This document shows, one piece after another, positions 16,193-25,100 of a stretch of DNA of 33,461 nucleotides. Under the pieces are notes generated by a model. That model was not told the origin of the DNA. It made no database searches and saw only the letters and a list, made by a program, of their open reading frames with translations. Each line of letters begins with the position of its first letter. The stretch's first letter is position 1. A program made the translations under genes and the position numbers. The DNA is from Candidatus Reconcilbacillus cellulovorans (GTDB lineage: Bacteria > Bacillota > Bacilli > Paenibacillales > Reconciliibacillaceae): contig MOXJ01000030.1 of assembly GCA_002507565.1 (NCBI GenBank), positions 1-33,461 of the forward strand. The letters run 5' to 3'.

Positions 16193-17230
16193 CTACCGGC
16201 CGGCCCCTACGGCGGCCGGCTGCGGCATCGCCCAGTTGAACCGGTGCGGCACGCGATGGCGTTCGGCATAGCCGTCTTCCTCGCGCGCCGCCGTCAGCGC
16301 CTCGGTCGGACACGCCTGCACGCACTTCAGACAACCCTTGCAATACTGGTAATCGATTCCCTGCAGAAACATTTGCGGGCGGCCCTTCTTGTCGGGCAAC
16401 TCCGCCCAGACGAAGCAAAAGTCCGGACACACCGTATCGCACGCGGCGCAATGAATGCATTTTTCCTCGTGAAAATGCGGCATCATGCCCGCGCGTGAAA
16501 TGCTCAGGTCGCGCAGCACGCTGTTGCCGGGATTGATGATCGTGCCGCCGATCGGCTGCGTCGCGTAACCGAGAATCGGCGTGTCGTAGCGGACGTAGGG
16601 CGGCATTTCCTCGCCTTTCGGCAACGGAAACGTCTTGAACTTCACTTCCTCGTAGCCACGCTCGAACGTCCGGATCGCCGGCTGCACGGCATGCGGGTAC
16701 TTTTTCTCCAATGATTTTCGGATAACCGCTTTCATTGCCTCCGGATCAAGAAATTCACACAACCTGAACAAGCCGCCGAGCATCGCCATGTTGACGCGGT
16801 TTTTCTCCTCCAGCGCGATGCCCGTCGCGTCGACGACCGCGATCGTTCCGCCTTTGAGCTTCAGCATCTCCTTCAGCCGGTCGGGATCCTTGGCGGAATT
16901 GACGAGCACGATGCTGTCTTCGTAAATGCCGCTGACGACGTTGACCGTCTTGTACAGCGCTTCGTGAAACACGCCGACGACGTGCGGCCGCTCGACGGGA
17001 GCGGTATCGCGGATCTCCATGTCGGGACGGCAGAAGCGGATGTGCGCCTTGACGGGCGATCCTTTCTTCTCCGACCCGTACGTCGAGAAGCTGACGCCGT
17101 TGAGTCCGGCCCCGACGACGCCGGCCTCCGCCAGCATCTTGCCGGCCAGGTTCGCACCCAGTCCTCCGATCGACTCCAGCCGGATTTCAAAAAAGCCGCG
17201 TTCGTTCGTTTTCGGCAACGTGGCCGCCAT
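16193..17230 (-). CDS. 2-oxoacid:ferredoxin oxidoreductase, fused gamma-delta subunit
   Basis: The 345-residue product has an N-terminal gamma domain (IRLESIGGLGANLAGKMLAE at 16-35, typical of PorG) and a C-terminal ferredoxin delta domain. The latter has two CxxCxxCxxxCP cluster motifs: Cys258/261/264/268 and Cys297/300/303/307, for two 4Fe-4S clusters. It should carry electrons from the thiamine site of the next gene to ferredoxin. The start at 17230 follows AAAGGAG with an 11-nt spacing, a little long. The in-frame ATG at 17302 has no ribosome site. It is the first gene of the two-gene operon, 70 bp upstream of the alpha-beta gene. A TATGAT hexamer at 17331-17326 may be the -10, but no -35 is evident. 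Confidence 0.9.
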   Translation of the reverse strand: MAATLPKTNERGFFEIRLESIGGLGANLAGKMLAEAGVVGAGLNGVSFSTYGSEKKGSPVKAHIRFCRPDMEIRDTAPVERPHVVGVFHEALYKTVNVVSGIYEDSIVLVNSAKDPDRLKEMLKLKGGTIAVVDATGIALEEKNRVNMAMLGGLFRLCEFLDPEAMKAVIRKSLEKKYPHAVQPAIRTFERGYEEVKFKTFPLPKGEEMPPYVRYDTPILGYATQPIGGTIINPGNSVLRDLSISRAGMMPHFHEEKCIHCAACDTVCPDFCFVWAELPDKKGRPQMFLQGIDYQYCKGCLKCVQACPTEALTAAREEDGYAERHRVPHRFNWAMPQPAAVGAGR

Positions 17231-17415
17231 GAGAGCCGCCGCTCCTTTCTCTCGCCCGCGGACTGTCCGACCGCTTTGAAACCGGACGGCCGCGAGTCGC
17301 ACGAAATCTCCGTCAAGACAAATCTATCATACTGTTTGCAATATTTATATATGCGCGACGGTCGTCCGGCGACGGACAGGGTATAAAATTTTCTGATAAT
17401 TGTTATTAAGGAGGA

Positions 17416-18696
17416 TTATGATAAGGGCTTCTCATCTGTTGCTTCCCGACGCAGACGCGCGATTTCTTCGGGCGACAGTCCCGTTACTTCCGCGATAAAC
17501 CCGTCGTCCATCCCCTTCGCCATCAACCGTACCGCCGTCGCCTTCAGGCCTTTCTCCCAGCCTCGCCTCTCCGTCTTCTCCAACCACCGGTCCAACATCC
17601 GCTCGAAATTCGTCGCCACTTCTTCCGCCTCCTCCACGCTTCGCACTTCCTTCAGCCGCCCCAAAAGCGCCGGACCTTCCTCCGCCGGCAATCGCGACGC
17701 CAACACCGCACTCACCCAATCCAACAGCGGCCCCACCTGATCCTCCGGCACCCGCGAAAGCAGCCGCACCAGCCGCCTCAGCCGACGCGCCATCTCCGCT
17801 TCGTCCCGCGTCCCGTCCAGCCAAAACACCGCCGCCATCGCTCCCGACAACCCCAGCAGCTCCTCCTCCTTCAGCCGCCGCACGTCGATCAGCCAGTACT
17901 CAAAATCCACCAACCTTCCCGAAAACCACTCCGCCCCCTCGATCAGCTCCCGAAACCGCCGCGCCGCCGTCCACGGCCGCTTCCCGTTGTAAATCACAAT
18001 CGGCACGATCGCCGGCAGCTTCCCCGTCGTCGCGTTCGGTCCTTGCGATCCCGTCGCCCGCTTCTCGGCTTCCTTCTGCCAGATCGCCGTCATGTACCCG
18101 AGCAGCCGGAGCGCCATCCTCGTCTCGACCGTCGACTGCACCTCGACCAGCACGACGACGACGATCTCGCGCCCGTCGGTGCGCAGCCGCCCGCGCCAGA
18201 CGACGTCCGGCTCCCGCTTGCGGAGGTCCTGCAGGACGAGCGTCGACTCGACCTGGGTGAAACTGTCTTCGTCGAGGTCGCGCACCCAGTCGGCGGGCAC
18301 GAACGAGCGCAGGAAGTCGAGAAACACCGCCTTGACCGACAGAAGGCCGCGGTAGGCGAGGTCGTGCACGTGATAGACCGGTACGGGCGGCGAAGGAACC
18401 GGCTCCGCCGACCCGGTTGTGTCGGGCGCCTGCGCCTGCGGCGGGACGCCGGCGACATCAACCGGTGAAGGCGCAGCCGGCAAGGCGGTCGACGTCGATC
18501 GCGAAGACCGTCCGCCCGTCGCCGGCGAGTCTCCGGGATGCACCGCCCTTTCGACGCCCGCCGCCGCTTCGGCAGCGGCGATCTCCGCCGGAGCATTCGC
18601 ATTTTGCGGTTCGACCTGATCCCGATCACTGTCTGCGATCCGACCGTCATTTTCCATATCCCCGCCATTTCCCTGTTTTCGCCGTTCGACCAACAC
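17416..18696 (-). CDS. Rpn/YhgA-family PD-(D/E)XK nuclease (recombination-promoting nuclease)
   Basis: The 426-residue protein has an Ala/Pro/Ser-rich, probably disordered N-terminus (about 15-105). It continues with the Rpn core HDLAYRGLLSVKAVFLDFLR, then EPDVVWRGRL with Asp164 and VVLVEVQSTVETRM with Glu185 and Gln187, which fit the D...ExQ nuclease site. The tail GWEKGLKATAVRLMAKGMDD with LSPEEIARLRRE is common in Firmicute members. Rpn proteins are DNA endonucleases that raise RecA-independent recombination in E. coli. They are abundant, mobile and often called putative transposases. The start is GTG 18696 or TTG 18693 after AAAGGACGAGG. ATG 18657 is a poorer choice. It stands alone, with its own promoter elements. 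Confidence 0.85.
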   Translation of the reverse strand: MLVERRKQGNGGDMENDGRIADSDRDQVEPQNANAPAEIAAAEAAAGVERAVHPGDSPATGGRSSRSTSTALPAAPSPVDVAGVPPQAQAPDTTGSAEPVPSPPVPVYHVHDLAYRGLLSVKAVFLDFLRSFVPADWVRDLDEDSFTQVESTLVLQDLRKREPDVVWRGRLRTDGREIVVVVLVEVQSTVETRMALRLLGYMTAIWQKEAEKRATGSQGPNATTGKLPAIVPIVIYNGKRPWTAARRFRELIEGAEWFSGRLVDFEYWLIDVRRLKEEELLGLSGAMAAVFWLDGTRDEAEMARRLRRLVRLLSRVPEDQVGPLLDWVSAVLASRLPAEEGPALLGRLKEVRSVEEAEEVATNFERMLDRWLEKTERRGWEKGLKATAVRLMAKGMDDGFIAEVTGLSPEEIARLRREATDEKPLS

Positions 18697-18719
18697 CCCT
18701 CGTCCTTTCGCTTACAAGT

Positions 18720-18728
18720 ATTGTACCA
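18720..18728 (-). promoter_or_regulatory. Extended -10 promoter element of the Rpn gene
   Basis: TGGTACAAT on the minus strand matches a TGn-TATAAT extended -10. It lies 24 bp before the GTG start. No convincing -35 is present at 17 bp, which is normal for extended -10 promoters. Confidence 0.5.
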
Positions 18729-18892
18729 CAAAACAAAACCGCCCGGAGCCGGACGCCGGATGCGCGCGACACTGGCGCGCAACCGACGATCCGGTCCGGA
18801 CGGTGCTTCCGTCCGAACGAAAAACGTCGCATCACCGCCGGATGCTCGTATCGAGACACCCGAGTCGGCGTTTACGATTATGGACGATTTTA

Positions 18893-18921
18893 ATTATATC
18901 GCGGTCGCAATGGAATTGCAA
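18893..18921 (-). promoter_or_regulatory. Sigma-A-like promoter TTGCAA-N17-TATAAT directly after the APC permease
   Basis: TTGCAA (18921-18916) and a perfect TATAAT (18898-18893) have a 17-bp spacer and point toward the Rpn gene. Transcription would start near 18886 and leave a leader of about 190 nt before the nuclease start. The leader is GC-rich with several short hairpins but no recognised RNA element. Confidence 0.55.
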
Positions 18922-18922
18922 G

Positions 18923-20299
18923 TCACAACCCCGCCGCCTCCGCCCGGATCCGGCGAGCGTCGTGTCGGTTGCGCCAGACTGACCGGATCATGCTGTAGAC
19001 GACGCCCAACGTCAGCCAGATCGACCCGAACGCCAGCGTGGTGTGATCCATGCTCACAAGCAGCCAGGCGACATACGCCCCGCCGACGACCGGCACCAGC
19101 AAATACCGGACGAACGTCGCGAACGACCGATCGGACGCACGGAAAAAACAATGCGCGACGACGCAGACGTTGACCATCAGAAACGCCGTCAGCGCGCCGA
19201 AGCTGACGAACCGCACCGCGTCGTCCAGCGAGATCGCGAGCGCCAGAAGAGACACGACGGCGGTCACCAATACGTTCGCCGCCGGCGTCCGCCAACGCGG
19301 ATGCAAATACCCGAACACCCGCTCCGGCAACACCGATTCCCGCCCCATGACGAACATCAGCCGCGACAGACTCGTGACGGACGTCAGCCCCTGCGTGAAA
19401 ATCGCCATCAGCAGCACCGCCATGAACACCGACGCGAGCGCCGCGCCGCCGACCCGCCGGACGACTTCCAGACCGGCCGAATCGAGCTCTTCAAACGCCT
19501 GCACGGGAAACAGCCCTTGCGTCAGCACCGAGGGCACGGCGTAAACGACGCCGGCGATCAGCACGATCCACATGACGGCGCGCGGAATGTTTTTCCGCGG
19601 CTCCAGCGTCTCTTCCGACAGCGTCGTCGCCGTGTCGAACCCGAGAAAGGAAAAGCAGATGATCGCCGTTCCGGCGAGCAGCACGGACGGTCCCGCGTTA
19701 AAAAACATCTCCGTCGAAAAAGGCGCCCCTTCCGCAAGTCGATACGCCAGACACCCGCTGAACAGTGCGATAAACCCGATCTGGACGAGCACGAACAGCC
19801 GGCTGATCTGTGCCGACAGGCGGACGCCCAGAAGATTGATGACCGTCAGCACAGCGTTCAAGGCAACCATCCATACCTCGGCAGGCACTACCGGAAACCA
19901 GGCGTGGATGTAAATGCCGAACGTCAAATAGGCGATGATCGGCGAAAACAGATAGTCCAGCATGAGCGCCCAGCCGACCAGAAACCCGAGATACGGATGA
20001 AGCGTCTGTTTGGCGAACGTATAGGCCGACCCCGATTGCGGAAACCGCGCCGCCATGACGCCGTAGCTGCGGGCGGTAAACAAAATGGCGATCATCGCCA
20101 TCAGATACGTTTCCGTCAAATGCCCGCGCGACGCTTCATACGCCACGCCGTATACCGAAAAATAGATCATTGGCGTCATCCAGGCCAGTCCCAGAAAAAC
20201 GACCTGAAACATCGTCAGCGTCGGCCGAAGTGTCCGCCTCTCGCCTTCCGCGCCCGTGCGGACTTCCGCGCGGCCGTCGGTTATTCCCGATCGTTCCAT
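18923..20299 (-). CDS. APC-superfamily permease, candidate guanidine or urea-type importer
   Basis: The 458-residue protein starts at ATG 20299 after AAGGAGGG. The longer frame to 20404 is upstream sequence inside the hydrolase gene. About 12 hydrophobic segments are visible. The first contains FQVVFLGLAWMTPMIYFSVY. RFPQSGSAYTFAKQTLHPYL and SFLGFDTATTLSEETLEPRK are conserved APC loops (unwound helix 1, helix 3 and the FxGFD...EE motif before intracellular loop 3). It overlaps the end of the allophanate hydrolase gene and so is the last gene of the guanidine operon. The substrate is not shown by sequence. Its position makes guanidine, or an amine such as putrescine or a related nitrogen compound, the leading candidate. 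Confidence 0.85.
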   Translation of the reverse strand: MERSGITDGRAEVRTGAEGERRTLRPTLTMFQVVFLGLAWMTPMIYFSVYGVAYEASRGHLTETYLMAMIAILFTARSYGVMAARFPQSGSAYTFAKQTLHPYLGFLVGWALMLDYLFSPIIAYLTFGIYIHAWFPVVPAEVWMVALNAVLTVINLLGVRLSAQISRLFVLVQIGFIALFSGCLAYRLAEGAPFSTEMFFNAGPSVLLAGTAIICFSFLGFDTATTLSEETLEPRKNIPRAVMWIVLIAGVVYAVPSVLTQGLFPVQAFEELDSAGLEVVRRVGGAALASVFMAVLLMAIFTQGLTSVTSLSRLMFVMGRESVLPERVFGYLHPRWRTPAANVLVTAVVSLLALAISLDDAVRFVSFGALTAFLMVNVCVVAHCFFRASDRSFATFVRYLLVPVVGGAYVAWLLVSMDHTTLAFGSIWLTLGVVYSMIRSVWRNRHDARRIRAEAAGL

Positions 20300-22155
20300 G
20301 TCCGATCCCTCCTTCCGAGCGATTCGCAATAGGCGCGAAAGCCGCCGTACCGCGTAATGTCTTCGGCCGCCTCCGCAGCCCAGTGTTCGCACAGAAACCC
20401 GCATACATAACGGCCGTCTTCAAGCTCTACCTTGCCGACGACCAGCGGCGGCGGGACGGATTCGACCAGTCGGCCGAGCGATTCGACCGGCACCGACCAA
20501 CGCTCCACGGCGACGGACGCCCCGCCGCCGGACACGCGCACGAGTCCCGGACGCGGCGGATCAAGCGGCAAGATCACCATGCGGTAAAACGGCGCCGTCC
20601 GCGATTCGCCGAGCCACGTCGCCCCGCATGCGAGCATTTGCCGCTCCAACGGGAACCCCCGCATGTGAAGGCCGCATACCGCCAGTTCCACCTCTTCGCC
20701 CACCGTGCCGTCCGGCCTTCTACCCGCATCGTCCGGCCATCCGGCAGCGCTGTCCGTTTCCTTTTCCGCGCCGCCGGTTTCGCCGCCCGCATCGTTCGTC
20801 CGGCCGCCCGCCTCACGACCGCGAAACATACGACCTCGAAACATCGCCTCCGCACCGAATAACAGCGACTCCTGTTCGGCCAGCGCATACCACGTCACGC
20901 CGAACGGCAGCCGTTCGCCCGCCTCGCCGGCGGGACAAGTCAAGGCGCTCAGATCGAGCAGATTGCAAAAATGCGTATACCGGCCGAGCGACCGGTTCGT
21001 CGCAAAAGGTTCGCGCCGCACCTCGTCGATCGTCCAAGTGCCGCCGCAAGTCGGCAAAAGAAGCACGGCGTTTTCCAACAACCTCCGCACGTCGCGGCGC
21101 AATTCGCGCAACCGGTGCATCGCCCGAAACAGATCGACGGCGTCGTACCGGCCCGGCGCACCGGTGGACAAAACGTCCCGCGTGACCGAAAAGACGGCCT
21201 CCGGCCGGCCTCCGACGAAATCGCCGAGCGCCGCCCATCGCTCCGCAACCCATGGACCGTCGTAAAGCAACGCCGACGCCTCATCGAACAGCGCCAAATC
21301 GATTTTCTCCACCGGCACTCCCATCCGCGCCGCGCGTTTCGCCGCCGCTTCCCACGCCGACGCGTATTCCTTCGCGAACGGCCCGAAAAAAACGGGCGTC
21401 CGATCGGGAATCAGGACGCGCGACGGCCCGGCCGGCACGGGAACCGACAACCGTCTCGCCCAAGCGTCGCCGGGATCGGGTCCGCGCACGACGCGGTCGA
21501 CCGCGAGCGCGTCTTCGGCGGTCGCGGTGAACACGCCGACGCAGTCGAGACTCCGGCACGCAGGCACGACGCCGACCGTCGGCCAGGCGCCGCGCGCCGG
21601 TTTGAAGCCGTAAACGCCGTTCAGCGCCGCCGGCACGCGACCGGAACCCGCCGTGTCGGTCGAAAGCGCAAATACCGCGTGCCCGAGCGCCACCGCCGCC
21701 GCCGACCCGGAACTCGAACCGCCGCTGATCAGCTCGGGGCGAAGCGCGTTCCGGGTCTCCCCGTACGGGCTGCGCGTCCCGACGAGGCCGGTCGCGAACT
21801 GGTCGAGGTTCGTCTTGCCGAGCGGAACCGCGCCGGCGGCGACGAGCCGCTCCACGACGACGGCATTCCGCTCGGGGACATAGGAAAAAGCCGGACACGC
21901 CGCCGTCGTCGGCATCCCGGCGACGTCGATATTGTCCTTCACGGCGAACGGCACGCCCCAGAGCGGCGCCTCCGCCGGGTCCGTCGACTCCAAACGCCGC
22001 AAATAAGATTCCAGACGCTCCGGATCGGGCGGCGTAATCCAGACGTTCCAACCTCGGTCCGCCTCCGCTTTTTCCGCGAGCATGCGGACGACCTCACGGG
22101 GCGACAGCTCGCCGGCGAGATACCGGGCCCTCAGTTCGCAGATCGTCCAGCGCAT
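20281..22155 (-). CDS. atzF: Allophanate hydrolase
   Basis: The enzyme hydrolyses allophanate to two ammonia and two CO2, the last step of the pathway. The 624-residue protein has an N-terminal amidase domain with the Ser-cisSer-Lys triad: Lys73 (FAVKDNID), Ser147 (SGGSSSGS) and Ser171 in TDTAGSGRVPA, the AtzF-type variant of the amidase signature. The C-terminal domain (about 490-624) ends with WAAEAAEDITRYGGFRAYCE, typical of AtzF. Between them, residues 446-488 form a Gly/Asp/Glu-rich linker absent from the family core. The ATG follows GGAGGAG and starts 3 bp past the carboxylase stop. The 3' end overlaps the permease start by 19 bp. Confidence 0.95.
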   Translation of the reverse strand: MRWTICELRARYLAGELSPREVVRMLAEKAEADRGWNVWITPPDPERLESYLRRLESTDPAEAPLWGVPFAVKDNIDVAGMPTTAACPAFSYVPERNAVVVERLVAAGAVPLGKTNLDQFATGLVGTRSPYGETRNALRPELISGGSSSGSAAAVALGHAVFALSTDTAGSGRVPAALNGVYGFKPARGAWPTVGVVPACRSLDCVGVFTATAEDALAVDRVVRGPDPGDAWARRLSVPVPAGPSRVLIPDRTPVFFGPFAKEYASAWEAAAKRAARMGVPVEKIDLALFDEASALLYDGPWVAERWAALGDFVGGRPEAVFSVTRDVLSTGAPGRYDAVDLFRAMHRLRELRRDVRRLLENAVLLLPTCGGTWTIDEVRREPFATNRSLGRYTHFCNLLDLSALTCPAGEAGERLPFGVTWYALAEQESLLFGAEAMFRGRMFRGREAGGRTNDAGGETGGAEKETDSAAGWPDDAGRRPDGTVGEEVELAVCGLHMRGFPLERQMLACGATWLGESRTAPFYRMVILPLDPPRPGLVRVSGGGASVAVERWSVPVESLGRLVESVPPPLVVGKVELEDGRYVCGFLCEHWAAEAAEDITRYGGFRAYCESLGRRDRTWNDRE

Positions 22156-22158
22156 CGC

Positions 22159-25100
22159 TCACTCTCCTCCGCCGAATTGCGCCGGAATAAGCCCGACGAG
22201 GACGCGCCCCGCCGGAACCGTCTCGCCCTGCCGGACGTGGACGGAAACGACCGTCCCGTCGCACGGCGCCTGCTGGATGAATTCCATTTTCATGCTTTCC
22301 AGCGCGACGAGCGGGTCGCCGCGACGAACCGCACGACCCGGTTCCACCAGAATTTTCCAAACACTTCCGGAAATCTGCGAGCGGACGGCGCTCGCCCCCG
22401 GCGGTAACGCAGCTTCTTCGCCGCTTTCCGCCGCGAAAACGGCCGCCTCGACCTCGGACCGGTACTCGGCAAGCCCCGATTCTTTCCATCTGCGCCGTTC
22501 TTCAGCAAACGCCGCCTGCTGCCTCGCCCGGAACGCCGCCGCCTCATCCGCGATCCGCTTCAGAAAACCGAAATATTCCCCGAGATCGAATTCGGCCTCC
22601 TCCACCTCGATCGAAAACCGCCCGCGCGGGAATTCCTCGCGGATTTGCGCCAACTCGCCGGCATCGACGGGATAAAAGCGGATCCGGTCGAAAAACCTCA
22701 GCAGCCACGGCTTTCCCGGCTCAAAAACCGGTATCTTCTGAAACGTATTCCATACCTGGACCGTTCTGCCCACCAACTGGTACCCGCCCGGTCCTTCCAT
22801 GCCGTAAATGCACAGATACGCCCCGCCGATGCCGACCGCGTTTTCCGGCGTCCACGTCCGCGCGGGATTGTACTTCGTCGTCACGAGCCGGTGCCGCGGA
22901 TCGAGCGGCACCGCCACCGGCGCGCCCAGGTAGACGTCGCCCAGCCCGAGCACCAGATATTCGGCGGAAAAGACGATGTAGCGGACGTCCTCCACGCGGT
23001 CGAGCCCGTTGATTCTCCGGATGAATTCCAGATTGTCCGGACACCAAGGCGCGTCGGGGCGGATGTTCCGGCAGTAACGCTCGACGGCCAGCCGGACCGC
23101 CGGATCGTCCCACGACAGCGGCAGCCGCACGACGCGCGAACGCACGCGCATCGACTCCAGCGGCGGCAATGCGCGGTCCAGTTCGAGAATTTTCGCGCAC
23201 ACGTCCCGGGAACTCATCCGGTCGGGATCGAACTGCACCTGAAGCGACCGGATGCCCGGCGTCAAGTTGATGTAAGGCAAGACGCCGCTTTCCCGGATCG
23301 CTTCCATCAGGGCGTGCACCTGAAAGCGGTAGCGCAGGTCGAGCTCGAGTCCGCCGTATTCGACGAGCACGTATTCGTCCCCGCTCGCCCGCACGGTGAT
23401 CGGAAACCGCCGGCCCTCGGCCTCGCGGGCGAGAACCGGATATTCCGGATCGGGCAGTCTCACCGGCGGCGACTCCTGCGGCGTTTTCCGCACGAACATT
23501 GCCTGTAGTGGATCCGGCGAAAGGCTTTTTCCTTCGGCCGAACCCCCCGACGTTCCCGAAACGGCGTCCGAAACAGCATCGAGAAAACGTTCCAGGCTTT
23601 TTCGCAACTGTTCCGCCTCTTCGAGCGTCAGCAGCCGAAACACGACGGTATCGCCGGGGCGCAACTGGCCGAGTTTCCATCGCTCCGCGGCGGCCGTCGT
23701 CGCCGGACAGACGAATCCGCCGAGACTCGGCCCGTCCGGCCCGAGCAGAATCGGCATGTCTCCCGTCAGATCGAGCGCCCCGACCGCATAGGCGTTGTCG
23801 TGAATGTTCGACGGATGCAGTCCGGCGTCCCCGCCGTCTTCCCTCGCCCACGCCGGCGACGGCCCGACCAGCCGGACGCCGGTGCGCGAACTGTTGAAAT
23901 GAACCTGCCACCGCGTTTCCGCGAGCTGCCGCAAATACGTCCCTTGCAAAAATTCCGCCGTGCAATGCGGGCCGGGGAGGACACCGATCGTCCATTCCCG
24001 TCCGATCGCGGGCCGCAGTTCGACCGGCAACTCCGCGTCGCGCGGCGCATTCCCGGCTTTCGCAAAACGGCCGTCCGCCGCACCGTTCATCTCGACGCCG
24101 CCCGAACCGCCGCCCGCACCACCGCCCGCACCGCCGTCCGCACGGCCGCCTGGACGGCCGCATGCCGCGGAGCCGCGCACCCGCAACACATCGCCCGCAC
24201 GAAGCGCACGGCCGCCGTGACCGCCGAAACCGCCGAGCGTAAACGTCGACGAACTGCCCAACACCTGCGGAACGTCGAAGCCTCCTTCCACCAGCAGATA
24301 CGTCCGCATGCCGGCGCGCGCCTCGCCGAATTCCAGCGTCTGCCAGCGCCCGGCCGACACCGGTGCATACATCGGCACCGGCCGGCCGTCCAGCTTCGCG
24401 TCCATATCGGCGCCGGTCAGGCAAAACCGGACGTCGCCGCGAAACCGGTACGTCCCGCCCCGCAGCGTCAGCTCAAGACCAGGCGCTGAATCCGGATTGC
24501 CGAGCAGCCGGTTGCCGATTCGGAACGACAACGCGTCCATCGGGCCGCTCGGCGGCACGCCGACGTCCCAGTAGCCGATTCTTCCCGGCCAGTCCTGAAC
24601 GGTCGTCTGCACCCCGCCGTCGACGACTTCAATCGCCGCCTCGTCGGGGCAAAACCCTTCCAGCATTTTCGTGTGCACGCGCCCCTGCCGGAAATCAGGC
24701 CGCGCGAGCAACTCCTGCAAAAACGGTAAATTCGTCGTCACGCCGTATACGCGCGTTTCGTCCAGCGCCGCCGCAAGCTTCCGGACGGCGTCGTCGCGGT
24801 CGTCGCCGCACACGATGATTTTGGCCAGCATCGGATCGTACAAGGTCGAGACTTCCGCCCCGTCGCGAATCCACGTCTCCACGCGCACGCCGGCGGGAAA
24901 GCGCACGGCGTCGATCCGGCCCGCGCTCGGCCGAAACCCGGCGAAAGGGTCTTCCGCATACAGGCGCGCCTGGATGCTGTGACCGTTCGGCGAGCCGATC
25001 CGCGATTCCAGCCCGCGAAGATCGTCCGCCGCTTCCCGGACCATCCACTCGACCAGATCAATGCCGTACACTTCCTCAGTGACCCCGTGCTCCACCTGAA

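Noticed and set aside
15214-16239. Long plus-strand open frames opposite the oxidoreductase genes (also 13828-15102)
   Set aside because: Antisense shadows of the fused oxidoreductase; no ribosome sites and no recognisable domains.
17326-17354. TATGAT before the 2-oxoacid oxidoreductase operon as a promoter
   Set aside because: The -35 position reads GCATAT and there is no extended -10, so the evidence is too weak for a feature.
17409-17421. AAGGAGGATTATG on the plus strand, a perfect ribosome site and start
   Set aside because: The frame that follows is antisense to the Rpn gene end and has no family features. It is probably chance.
19043-20332. Long plus-strand open frame opposite the APC permease
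   Set aside because: Composition dominated by Arg, Gln and His, typical of the antisense of a hydrophobic membrane-protein gene.
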